64,000 bases of DNA, taken from contig NC_031470.1 in the NCBI RefSeq assembly GCF_000006565.2, forward strand, positions 294,062-358,061, read 5' to 3'. The first letter of the stretch is position 1; every line of letters begins with the position of its first letter. The notes below the pieces were generated by a model. That model did no database searches. It saw only the letters and a list, made by a program, of their open reading frames with translations, and had not been told where the DNA came from. The position numbers and the translations under genes are program-made. This DNA is from Toxoplasma gondii ME49 (taxonomy: Eukaryota > Apicomplexa > Conoidasida > Eucoccidiorida > Sarcocystidae). Shown in pieces: positions 36,901-48,788 of this stretch.

Positions 36901-39900
36901 GTCCGAGTGATCTAAACTGTGGAGCCAAAAAGGTGCAAATCGTAGAACGAGTGTGGCCCCTTTGTGCATCGGGAACTCGGTTATTTATTTCAGACGCTTC
37001 CTTCCTGACATCCAGTCGACGACAGTTCCCACACAGGCACAATGTGTGTTGCGAGTTTACCTGTGCCTAAACGCTGAATCGGGTCGTAGGTCAAGAGACG
37101 CTGAATGAGGTCAACCGCCAGAGGATGGCGGTCCTTGATCCGCTGCTCAAAACGCACCCCCTGGCGTAGTCGGCGTCGGATATCTCGACTGCTGCTTCCT
37201 GACTTGTCTGTGCCGTTTGCGGCACCCTGCTTGGCCCCGCTGCCACTCTGTTTCTTTGTGCAGTTGTTGACGTCGAACGGGAAGTGGCCGTCGATCAAAA
37301 CGTAGAGAATAACACCGATGCTCCACATGTCAGACGCCGTGCTGTAGTTCCCTTTGTAGCACTCAGGCGCCTTTAGGCACATGAAACAGGAACAAGAAAA
37401 ACGTCCACCAGCGGTAAAAGCCATGCACAGTCGCCCGGACAAGTGTGCACGCGTTCCATGGAAAAAATTACTGGAAAGACTTATATGACTCAACTGTGAA
37501 GAGTTGCTATTTTTCGAACTAATAATTTCAGAAAGACTTGGAAGAACTCTGCTTTTTGAGAATATCAGCACATCTACCTCGCGGAAGAGGTACACCATGT
37601 TATAACGATCAAAGAACCTGCAGGCGATGCGCACTTGGGGATGCCTGATGTAAACGGAGGACAGGTCGTGCTCGTTGCAAGGATAGTCACTGATTCGTCT
37701 CAAAGCACCGGCACAATTGCGGACATCAGGTTGATCATGCAGCAAACCAGTTCAAACAGGGATTTAGAGGAAATGTGTCTCCGTTTTTTATTCGCTTCCT
37801 TTCTCCGGTGTCATGGATTATGCCGAATGCGTCCGGTACAGTGACTATTGAAGTTAGGAAAGTACTATATCCTGTCTGTTAGATTCCCTAGTCAACTACG
37901 TGCGTTCTGAGAAGATGGATTGCCTCATATTTCCCCTAGATCCAGTGAAACCGAAATTTTCTTACCATGTACTCCCGCGTGCCCACAACAGATATCTCGT
38001 TGGCGTTCGTGAGAGGTTTAGGAGGGCCAGGACGGTCTAGCAGGAGACACATGTCAAAATCGATCAGCGCCACCTCGCTGCCTAGGCTAGAGTTGCAGGT
38101 GCGATTTCTGGACTGCTGTGAGTCCGTGTAAGGATAACGAAACATGATGTTGTCGAGCTTGATATCTCGGTGAAGAACCTGGAGAAGCGAAAAGCAGGCA
38201 TTCGACAAGGAGTGGGCGCGCAGACTCACACTGCCGTAAGCGAAGCCGCAGCGATTCGATGCATCCAGAAGAACAATAGCCAGAGTTAAGCTTTTCGTCC
38301 CAGAACACGACCACGCTTTGGTGTCCTCACCTCACGGAAATCACCAAGACTCACCAAGAATCTCCGGTGAGTTCAGCTAACATAGTCTGACTCGCAGCGA
38401 ACAGTCTTATCAAAACGCTAGATGGCTGTAGTTTGACGATCGGGTCACAGACCCAGCGCGGGAACGCGGAGACGCGACGAGGTAGGTCACTCCACAAGTT
38501 AAGAACCAATGTTTTTTTTTTGCGATGCGTGTTGGTGTGCGAGTCGCTCGTCTACCACGGGGATTTATCCGCTAGCTGGCAGATGATCACGAAAGTGACC
38601 CATTTCGTTTCTTCTTACATTGTGGCTGTGAAGGGCATGCACTGCCAGAAGGAGCTGCTGCAGGAGGCGCTTGCACGCTGATGAGCTGATCCCAGCTGGA
38701 GGATGTTTCAGTACATACTCTACCATGTCGCTCCCGTGACATCTCTCCATGACCTACAGAGCAAGAAATGACCCGCAAAACAGGCAATGCCAGGTTCAGA
38801 ATGGTGACAGTAGGGCCGTTTGATGCCAAGAGACACAGCTCTTCTTGTCTGAGCGTGTTGTTCTCTCCACTTCGCCCTGTAGAGCTCTGCATGTAACCAG
38901 GTCCCTTGCGACAGGCATATCCCTGAGCAGCTGAATCCGTCGATCTTGCGGTTAACAGCCCCGCATGAAAACGCTGAACTCTCAAGGACATGGGGGCCTC
39001 TCTAAGTCCCCAGCCCCGCAGGTAGATTGACGGCAACTAAACGTTTTCTGTTAGTGCACTGACACCTTCAGAAAAGCCGGTTCGATGCTCACAATATAGA
39101 AATGTGTCTCTGTTTCCAGAAGTGCAATCGGAGGGAGCAGAAGGTGACGATGAGGGGGTAACTTGGCAAGCTTCTCGTAGACGGCACGGTAGTAGGAGTC
39201 GCACGCGATCAGCCTGATGAGAGCAAATAAAAAATCTCAACAGGCACATGCGTCCTTGAGATCAGTGAGGATAATTTTGTCGTTACAAAATTCACGCTTT
39301 TTGTTAGGTGCTTACTAGAACGAAGCGACGTGGATTTCCCCAAGGAACATGATGGCACAAGCCGTCAAAAAGAGTTGGTCAGACGCCGCATACAATAACC
39401 CAGCATCTTCCCTCCCACTTGAAGAAAATCTAGATATTCCATAGATGATTCGGATGCCTCTAGAGTTACACATCTGCACACTTAAAGTTATTCTCACGTT
39501 CGTATATGGAAACGACGGGCAACTAAGTGTTGCAAGTTCCACCCGGCGCCTTCCAATCACTTTTCTCGCTGGTCAAAATCGTCCTCGAGATGTGCTCACC
39601 TCTGTCGGCTTTTGTCGACATCCTTGATGGCGACAACTTGTTGGGTGGCGAGACACTTGGCCTCATAAACACTTGCAGTGTAGCCAGAGCCCAGCTTTCG
39701 ACCCATAGTGTAGTGGTGGCGAATGTCCTGGATCTGTCTGACGACGGAAGAAGTCCTTTCCGCGGTCAGTCGTTCCGAGCAAGTTCCTTTGTCCACACTA
39801 TTGGTGCATGTCTTGCTAGAGACGCGTGGCGCTGATGCTGCTGAAGCTTTTGCGCTCATGCCTCCGGGCGCGGCTACGCACACGGCCACCTCAGGATTCG

Positions 39901-40543
39901 ACGATGGGTCTTGGAGAAGCGCGTGGTTGCCATTGCTGCTGATGCTGCCGGTTCCGCCCTGAAGTTCTGTCACAGTTCCGGCTGTTGTCCCCGTTCTCCA
40001 AAGGCCCGCTGGTGCGCTCGTGCTGCTCGCGTTGGATGCCGCCATGGTTGTCGACGTCCTCCTCGTCATTCCGCCTCTCGCGAGGGTGCTGGCTCCCTCG
40101 CATGTGCCAAAGAGGGCGTGTGAGGGTGGAGCAGAAGCACATGTTGCCGACCACCGGTAGGCGGCACTTTGCAGGTCATTCGAAGTGTAAGGTGGAGAAG
40201 GCGTGAAGGCCTCATTTGAGTAAGACTGGAAGGGGAACGGCGACAGCGACCCCATTGGAAGTAAAGACGTACCAGTCGGTAAGCTTCCGGGAAGAGGCAT
40301 CGCTGGTTGCTCGTGGAGTCCGGGAAGACTTTGTGCGGTGCCGAGAGTCTTAGAAGAGGCACCGGTGGGAGCAGACGCCTCGGTGACACGCATCCGCGGA
40401 TTCCCATTTCGAATGTGGGGGTGACAAGACGACAGATAGCCTCCCGGCCTAGGCGAAGCGGTTAAGTCAAACGCCGATCCCGTGTAGCCGCCCAGAATGG
40501 CCGGCGCCGTCGTTGTGACAACTGCTGGACCCAGGTCTGCCAT
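33965..40543 (-). CDS. Ser/Thr protein kinase (CAMK-like) with variant DFD motif and long flanks
   Basis: Eight exons with fully consistent phases: 40543-39600, 39213-39093, 38753-38619, 38178-37966, 37370-37061, 36531-35881, 35241-34842, 34583-33965. These total 3393 bp, or 1130 residues. The ATG at 40543 is in AGCATGG. Residues 1-277 are Ser/Pro/Thr-rich. The kinase domain spans about 278-586: glycine loop LGSGYTASV at 284-292, catalytic Lys 307 (VAIK), hinge YIVME near 354, HRDIKLDN from 403, DFD at 440-442 where DFG is usual, APE at 472-474 and HPWL near 581. All catalytic residues are present. An insert sits between HRD and DFD (about 415-435), and a Gly/Ser/Lys-rich insert follows HFPFD. 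Residues 587-1130 are disordered and Gln/Ser-rich, with no EF-hands seen. HPWL and the RLGT..EAL..HPW region suit CAMK/CDPK-like kinases. The substrate is unknown. Confidence 0.92.
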
Positions 40544-41016
40544 GCTCACTAGGGACTACCGGCGAAAGGAGACAGTGGTTGAGTGTGACGAAAGTGCCCA
40601 GGATCAGCGATCTCTGAGCTGCCGAATACAGAGAAGAAACCACCGCGCGAGAAACGGCACTAGCGAACGACTTGCTCAGGCGCCAGTTCTCGGGGCTGGG
40701 AAGACCCCGTAAGTCCACAAGATATCGCACCTGGAGCGACTTATCTAAAAGCATCCGATCGTTGGCATAAAGTGCGGGGAGGTGAAGTTCCCTTTGGCTA
40801 ATGATACAGGTGTGACCACCCCCTAAGAGTTCGGCACTTTCACGTTGGCTTCAAACGAGGTGGACGTCTCCCCTCTGTGAGAAACCACTGAGAAGTCCAG
40901 ATCCCCCTTGAAAGAAACTATATCAAAAGCACCTGCCAGCAATTGCACATCCGGAACGATAAGGAAATGTTACGACATATGGGATTTGGTGGAGCGTCGT
41001 CCATGCGTAGAAGGTT

Positions 41017-41038
41017 GGGAAGGGAGGGGGGGGGCGGG
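41017..41038 (+). promoter_or_regulatory. Putative G-quadruplex motif about 0.5 kb upstream of the kinase start
   Basis: Pattern GGG-AA-GGG-A-GGGGGGGGG-C-GGG on the plus strand. This meets the usual four-tract rule. A regulatory role is inferred from position only. Confidence 0.4.
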
Positions 41039-43270
41039 CTCCGGCTACCTTGGGGAGAAAGGTCAGGCAGATCGATGGCGTTCCGAATAGAACAAGCGAT
41101 GCTGGTAGTGGATAATTCTTGTTGGCAAGCTTGTATGGGCTGAACCTATGGCAGCTTGATCCTGGACAAACCAACGTCATACAAAAGACGATAAGCTGAC
41201 GCTGCTTGCACGTTTACTCGATCGCGTCGTGCGCAGACATGCGGGCGATAAACCCGAACAGGTGTAAATCAGGATATAATCGGGAAGCATAGAGAAATAT
41301 GCGCGAATCGATTAAATGTAAGAATCAACGCATGTGAAACTAACAGGCTTACAACGTGGTCCTCATCCCACCTATGGCAGTGCTGCTGGGGATCAACACG
41401 CAGATTCTGAGCAGGGACCTGCTGCTCGCCAAGGCAGCTGCATCCAAAAGAGATTTAGCGGCGATATTTTAGTTTACGTAACACACGAATCAGTCATCAG
41501 AATGTGCTGGCAGCGCGTCTGATCTGCATGAACCTGATGTAGCAAGGACAAGACCAACGACGTCGAAGTTGCTCAAACGGCTATCGAAAATGCCCGATCA
41601 TCTAGCCGTCTACTCGGGGCATCCAGTAAAACGTACACCAAAAGTTCAAGTACATGAAACCACGAGATCTGTATCTCAAGGGGCGAAAAACAGCTGCAAT
41701 CTCTCTTTTCTGGAGTTTCTGCATGACCCTGTAGTTTACTAGGAAAAGACGCCGGTATGACCACAGACGCGAAGACGCCAAGGAATGTGCGTACGTTCCG
41801 CCGCACTAAGCAGTTCCCTTCGCTGTATCACTGGGAAGGGCTGCGATAGCCTATGAAAACGAATAGCTTTTGTCTGGTGTGTACTCTGTAGATGCGTTTT
41901 TATGGTAGTTTTCTGGAATGCTCTGAGGCACATCAGACTCACAAGACAGGGGGGCGGGGACGGGGGGGGTGCCGGAGAAAGATCCTGAACAAAGGTCTCG
42001 TGCATGCGAATCGCGGTGTTGTAGGTATCGGAATCTGCTAATAGAGCTGCTCCCGTGAGCTCTAACGCATTTGCGGATTTTCCGGAGAATTTCGCATGGT
42101 TTGGTCTTTGGTCCAGAATATTGCTTCATACGCCTTCGGGAATAGAACAGAGGTGAACATAGATGTGGGCGTCGCGGGGGCCGCGTCCCTCTCCGTCCTC
42201 AAGGGCCTGGTGTGTATGCCAGAGAAAATAGCTTCTCCAAGAAACAGGGACATCGGAATGCGAGGACTGCAAATCACTCGATAATAGGGCGAAACTTCAA
42301 AGAAGGGGCATTTCGGGTGGATGCTTCCCGTATTTCGCAGTTTTTCTGGGTTCGTATTTCATCGGAGCCTGTCGCGTCTTCCGAAGCCGTGGAGTACGGC
42401 TCGCGCAACCATACCTATCTAGCGAGACACACCTCCACTTCTCTCTCCGGGCGTGGATGCTGAAACGGCGACGGTAAAAACTGCGAACTTCATTCAGCAG
42501 CTGAGGATTGCAAGTTAAGCAGGGCTTGCCTTGTGATTGGTCAGGTGGATTAAGGATGTCCTTTGATCGAAAGAGCAAAATGCTGCGTCAAGAGCTGAAG
42601 CCGAGCTGATACTCGAATGGTGAGAGGGGTGGTGGCTGCAGCCACCTTTTCGCCACCTTGAGAGGCAAAAAACGACGTCTTGCGGATCAGGACACGTGAA
42701 AGCGGGACCGCATAAGAAAGCAACAGGGAGTCCCCTGCCACTCTGAGCAACGGCGAAAGTGTAAGATGCGATCGTCATACCACAGTGTATTGTCCTGCAG
42801 AGAAGTGTCAGAATACAGTCGAGGGCAAAGGGATCGTCGTGGGAACAGGCGAGACACGACGCCGGTCACTTGCGGACGCAAGAAGTCACCCCAACGCTCC
42901 AGTGAAAACGCAATGCCAGTCTTCTAGTCGGCAGTGTCAAGCCCCGACCATCAACATCTTCCGACGTTCAGATAGCTACCTTATGATCGCAGATTTTGGG
43001 CGCTCGTACGACAGCGCCGGAATTCGTACGCGCATAGTCAACCTGACAAATTATTCTCGACGCCTCCCAAAAATCTGACAATCGAATTATTTAATACAGT
43101 ATTGACGAACCGGCTGTTTCCCGAGGGAAAGCCTGTATCATGTAGCCTTTTCTCAGTTACGCTGACGGGCTGCTGCTGACGCTGAACCACTTTCTCGGGA
43201 TTGCTTACAGCCAAAAAGTGATACCATCGTAGATATGCTCGAACTAATCGTGGAAAGCAGTCAGCTCTTA

Positions 43271-43292
43271 GGGCGGTAGGGGGTAGGGAGGG
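43271..43292 (+). promoter_or_regulatory. Putative G-quadruplex motif
   Basis: Pattern GGG-CGGTA-GGGGG-TA-GGG-A-GGG on the plus strand, in the shared upstream region of the kinase and acyltransferase genes. Confidence 0.4.
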
Positions 43293-45482
43293 TTCGGTGT
43301 ACACAGATCGTAGAAGGTGATGTTATTGAATCGAAACCAAACAGGGAAAAGTGCGCCACCAACATCGAGACAGGAAACCAAACATTTGCACAGCGCACTC
43401 GTTCCCCTATTTGATCGACAGCAGGAGCGTCTTCAGTGTTTTGCGACTCCTGCTGTTGAACGAAAAGTGCAAGAAACAGTTGACGGTTTGCTTCCTGTTT
43501 TCGCAAGGCGAGAAGATCAAGGCCGGTGCTTCGTGTCCGTGGATCAAATCAGTATTGATGTCATACTGAAGGCCCGTTCTTTCCTGTTGAAATATTCAAG
43601 GGGAAGTACGTAAAGCAGTTCACAGACAAGCTGCACCAGAGGGAATTTCTAACATAGGTTCAATTTGTCACCCAATTAATATCGTCATACAGTAGTAATT
43701 GTTTGTCATGCGCCTGTATTGAGTGGGGCGAAGTTCCAAAGAACAAGTTCTGAACGGTGCTATGTCAAATTGGAAATGGCTCCTTAACAGTTCTAGGCCC
43801 TGTACAATGCTCGAGTTACCTGGCCTTGACATCATCTGTAAAGAGTCCCAAGCAAAGAGCGAGGCGTCTACGTTATACTCGCTGTTGTTGACTCGCTTTA
43901 TAATCACAAGAATGTTTAAATCGAAATGTGGCATCATTTCGATGTGAGTGACTGACCTCAATGGATTAAGCAGGTTAGAAATTGTGACCTTTCACCCATT
44001 ATCATGCTGAGCGCGTGTGCTGACTCACTGGATGTCTCAAGACAAAAATCAGGTTTCGTGACAGCGCGATTGTCACTTGTTTAGAATTGTACCGCGGTGG
44101 GCGCTCGCCTGAACACTGTGAACCCCCTTTCCTGCAGCTCGTCTAATTCTTCTTAACGGCGTACCAGTTTGTGTCGGAAATGGGGCGAATGGAAAAACGC
44201 TTCGTCTTTTGGCAGAAAAGGTACTGACGAGGAGTATCAATGAATACGGCGCCACAAATTAGGCCTCGCCTGTCTTCCGATACGAAAAGGCTGCCTTGGT
44301 ATCTAAGTACAAAAGAAGACACATAAGCAGCGTCAAAAGATACTGTTGAATTGTTCCAATACGGAAGAACGAAACGAAACACATGGGTTAGAGAATCCAA
44401 GATCCTGCAAACCACGGGTGACTGCAAGAGGCCATCAATGAGTTGCAGCTGAGAAGATAGTTTTCATGTGTAAACGCAAGTGCGGCATTCAGCATACTAA
44501 AGGAATTCGGCACAAGTGCGTTGACCACGCGTTATCATGCCAAGACACAGTTGGGGCATTGCTGGCATATGTTTGTTACTTGGCCTTTTATGCTTATTCC
44601 CAATCTTTTAGCTTCCCTGTATAAATTTACAATGTTTTAGATGCATCACGACACTGATTATACGGGAACCTTGCCGGCACGACAAACTGTAAGAGTATCT
44701 TTTTTCCTGTGCGCCAACACTAGCATCTACGGAAGCTGCAGCTTTGCCACCCCGGAACTATGCATTTCTGAAAACTTCTGTGTACACCTTTGCGCCTTTT
44801 CAGGCAACTTGTCGTCGCAGTACAAAGCATCTAGAGAAAAGCGTCACCATCTCATATGCAACACTATAGTCTACTATCTCAGGCCCACGTACATGTGAAC
44901 ACTTCAGCGTGTAATTGCGGCCCGCTTCACCCTTCTTCTCCGCCTGTCAGGGTGCTCGAGTTTTGCAGCAGACCCTGAGAAATAATTGTGCTGAACTGAG
45001 AGTCAGAGAGAGTCCGCAAACGACGTTATATGGTTTCCGTTGTAGCTACATGAGCGCTAGTCTGTAAACAGGAGGTTATATTATGTACATGTGTGTATAT
45101 ACGCATGCGTTTTCCCGCCTATGGTAATCTTCCCATTTTCGGAGAGAAAATGCAATTTTGGGGCGTCCCAAAACTTCGCGCAGAAAAACAGGAAAGACCG
45201 CATCTGGTGCACTTCTCGGCTGTTAACGTAACGAAAATAGTCCTAAGCAGCCGCTGAGTTCGGTCGGATCGGGATCAGCGTCCGATCTTGTCAATGAGCC
45301 CACGTGTGTGCGTTGACTGTGATGCGATCGAAGGTTCTCACCGTACGTGTTTTCGAGAATACACGACTTGCGAGGACCTGCTGATACGTGCTTGCACTTC
45401 CACGTATCTGTGGTGTGTCAGGAATTTTCTGTCATTGTCAAAACTGCATGGGTTGTATGTCGAGATTTCGATTTTTTGAAGC

Positions 45483-48400
45483 ATGTTCTGCAGTGACTGT
45501 GATTTACGCCACAGGATGTCAACTGTTTCGCCGACAGCTCCTGCCTCAACCAAATCAGAATGCCGGCTAGCAGGGAGACATCTGTTTACAAGAGTGTCAG
45601 ACTCTGCAACTTCCGTATCCATCTCGAGTTCACAAGCTATCTTGTCACGCCTTCGAAGGCATCCTTGTTCTTACAAAGGACGCACTGATTTTGGAGTGCT
45701 TTTCAGGGAACCTGGAAAACAAATGGGTAGTGTGAGTTTGCGTTCCCGTGAAGCTCTGCCGTTACACCGCTTGTCACTCCTACAAAACATCCGTGTCATT
45801 GATGCAGAATGCATGAGTTTCTCGTCTTACGATAGAGGTTTGCATACTCCAGCGTCTCTGGAAGGTCCGCTTGTTTCAGACACCACAAACAGGCACAGAT
45901 CTCAGAGAGGCACTGGGGTACCTGGAGCCAGAATCAGCAACGTAGGAAATAATTCGTCTCGGGTGAAACTGCATCACTCGCCACCAACCAAAGAAAAACG
46001 AAAACAAACAGACGTCTCTTTCCCAAAATCCCTCACCGCCGCCTGGACGGTTCTCTCACGCATTCACTTTGAGGAACCCTTCCCGCCAGTTCAGCAACAT
46101 CTTCTGTTCGCGAGAGAGAAGGGAACTCGTTGGCGAGCCTATGCTTCTCTTTTTCCACATCCTATTTCCACAAGAGGGGAACGTGTGCGGGCTCTTTTTC
46201 TGCAGTTTTTGCTGAACGGATGGTTCCTCTATGTCCCTCCAGTGCTCTACATTATCTACCGACGATACTGTATTACCAAACGGCAGCGTTTGGTATTTCT
46301 TGCAATTTTACTTTTCCTGGTTTTGTGTCCGATTCCCCGTTATCTACCCATTAGAAGGTGGAAAATGTGGCGTTTATTGCATCGCTACCATCGAGCCACA
46401 GTAATTGTCGAGGACGCCAAGAGTCTTCCACCGAGCAAACCGACCATATTTACTGCCGTCCCTCATGCCATCGTCCCCGTCGCACAGGTCCACAAAACAA
46501 AACACCAACTTAAAACGTCTGAGTCAACATCAAACGCGTCGTTGTGTCCCGGGACCTAACGGCATCGCTGCATTTCCTCTAACTGAGTTGTTGAGCTCTG
46601 TCGTTTTGTCAGCATCACCTCACACAAATGTTACAGACGGGTATACGCGGGGTCATTTCTTAAAGTAGTTCCAAAATAGCGCTTTCTCAACACATTCCTT
46701 TACCGAAAATGTACCCAAAGAGCATTTTCGTGTCAAGTGCCCCGTAAATTGTACTACGCGATAAGCGCTCTTACAGTCCAGGGCAGGCCTCAGCCGTCGG
46801 AGACTCACTCAGAGTACACAGTGATAGCACTGGTTTACGCATTGTTGAAATACGCACGACCGTAGATGCAACGTCAGCATGGTTGGTAGCATATCCACCA
46901 GAACAGCCATGCTGATAATCTCTTTTTTTCCGCTGTGTGTTTCCAGGCGCTTCTGCCCACAGGAGAATTTGGATCACTTCTTGGCAACATCACTATGGCT
47001 GTCGCGTCGATCGTCAAATACGTACCAGTCTACGGTCATATCATCCGTCTCATTGGTTCTCAAGACGTTTCTTGGTACGCGCAGTACTGTGACCCCTGGC
47101 TGCCAAACGCAGCGATCAGCGAATTGCTGGTTGGAGCTGACACTTGTGTGGCTCACGTTCTTTCCCTGCTCATGGCTCAAATGTTCAATTTACCAAAACC
47201 TCCCACAGGGACGATCTTCCCCTGGAAGGGATTATGACCGCAGTCGCTGATGAACAGGTTTTTCCTTCTCGTGTAGGGTCACTCCCATCCTCATGGGTGG
47301 ATGTAACACGTACTGCGAAAGAGAAGAATTCGTATCGTGCGCCTCCAGGGACGTGAAAGGGAAGTGTTGATGACATGTGCTGTAGGAAATTTGGAGATGC
47401 TCGTTTATGCTCAGGGCGGAACTGACAACCACTCTTACTCGCGACGGCCAAAGTGTTGTTATTTCGCCGGGTGGCATAGCTGAGATGTATACAGTTGATG
47501 AGAAGACTGTAAGTCGCTGAAAAGGAAAAATCCACATGAGCTCGCTGGATCATTCCCACGACACGTGCCTGGGACAGCTTTGGTGGTTGTAGGTCCTGGC
47601 AAGCGTCTCGAAAGGAAGTGCAACACAGTCGACTAAACACATTTACATCCAACGACACATGAATGGTGTGAAACCGTTTTCCGGACGGTGTCGACAGCCT
47701 GCCAGAACTCGCCGTTTGGGTAGATGTTTTGGAGACGTGCTCTCTGGTGTTGGCATGTCATTCGTTGCTATCAAATAATTGTGTTATTGTGTAACGGTGT
47801 AGCTTAGAGGGAATTTATATAGTAAGCGCTGATCCTTGGAAGTTCCAATCTTTTAGAGTTCCGACGAATTGAATGCTGCTGTGTCACCGGCATCTTCCCT
47901 CTCTACTTATTTTAGGAAAATCTGCTTCTGAAAGACCGCCAAGGCCTTTTGAGACTTGCCTTACAGACAGGATCAGACGTCGTGCCAGTGTATTGCTTTG
48001 GAAACTCGGAGACGTTTAAACTCGTAAAAGCAAGCACAAAGCTGCAGCCCCTTGCAAGGTACGGTACGCCATTACCCCGGCATTTAATCTATGTTCCACT
48101 ACTTGCTTCCTAATATCTGTGAGGAAACCTGGCGAAGATGTACCCTCGTGACTCCGTTTGACCCTGGGTACACATTATTTGCCACACATGCGCCAACCTG
48201 TTTATCGCATCGTCCGTTGTGGTGATGTATCTGTCTGCATGTTTCTACCCATCCACTTAGTTTATGCTATTCATTAACGAAGGTACCTTTCTTCCTGTCT
48301 CCACGTCGGCGTCCGCATCGTTCTGACCACAACCTTTCCGATTGGCGAACTGCTGAAACTTGAATACATGCTCCGTCAGGTTCTTCCGAGTGGCCCTACT

Positions 48401-48788
48401 GCTCTTTTTTGGTCGTTTCGGTTTACCCGTTCCTTTCGAAGTGCCCCTCCTGTATGTTATCGGCCGCGGCCTGCGTCTGCCAAAGGTGGAAGACCCTACA
48501 CAAGAGGTGAGGTTCCACGCATGGCGCGTGAGAAGCTGCAGATAACTCCTCGTGAGCTCACCGAGTGACGTGGCGTTATTGTCTTGCTTTCTAAGCCGCC
48601 CGCGTGAGTTTACTAGTCGTGCAAAGTCATCTCAAACCTGCTCAAATGGTATACGGATTCTCCTCAATGTTTTTATTCTCCAGGACGTCCAAATCGCGCA
48701 CAGAAGGTACATGTCAGAGATACGGAGAATTTTTAGTACTTACAAGGGCCTCTATGGCTGGAAAGAAAAGGAGCTCATTGTCCACTAG
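45483..48788 (+). CDS. DGAT2: DGAT2-family acyltransferase, copy A
   Basis: Six exons: 45483-46487, 46947-47074, 47415-47508, 47916-48058, 48380-48506, 48684-48788; phases agree and the product is 533 residues. An in-frame TGA lies two codons before the ATG at 45483; ATGs at 45516 and 45723 are alternatives. Residues about 240-290 hold two hydrophobic helices (FLQFLLNGWFLYVPPVLYII and LVFLAILLFLVLCPIP), as in DGAT2 enzymes of the ER membrane that make triacylglycerol from diacylglycerol and acyl-CoA. Family motifs: HRYHRATVIVED, the HPHG site written VPHA (residues 326-329), SPGGIAEM, a DRQGLLRLAL block, VPVYCFGNSETF, GRFGLPVP and PKVEDPTQEDV, ending with the YM-x6-F-x3-K motif. Intron 1 has an unusual donor, GTCCAC. 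Substrate specificity (diacyl- or monoacylglycerol, or a wax alcohol) cannot be read from sequence. Confidence 0.9.

Larger units (their letters stand above)
40544..45482. other. Long divergent intergenic region with G-quadruplex-prone tracts
   Basis: Lies between the kinase 5' end (minus) and the first acyltransferase (plus), so it holds both promoters. Open frames up to about 98 codons occur but have no domain signal or splice support. Four-tract G motifs occur at 41017-41038 and 43271-43292, and a three-run G block at 41949-41970. Confidence 0.5.

Noticed and set aside
42785..43613. Open frames of 97-98 codons between kinase and acyltransferase
   Set aside because: Composition and lack of splice context or hydrophobic pattern give no support for a gene.
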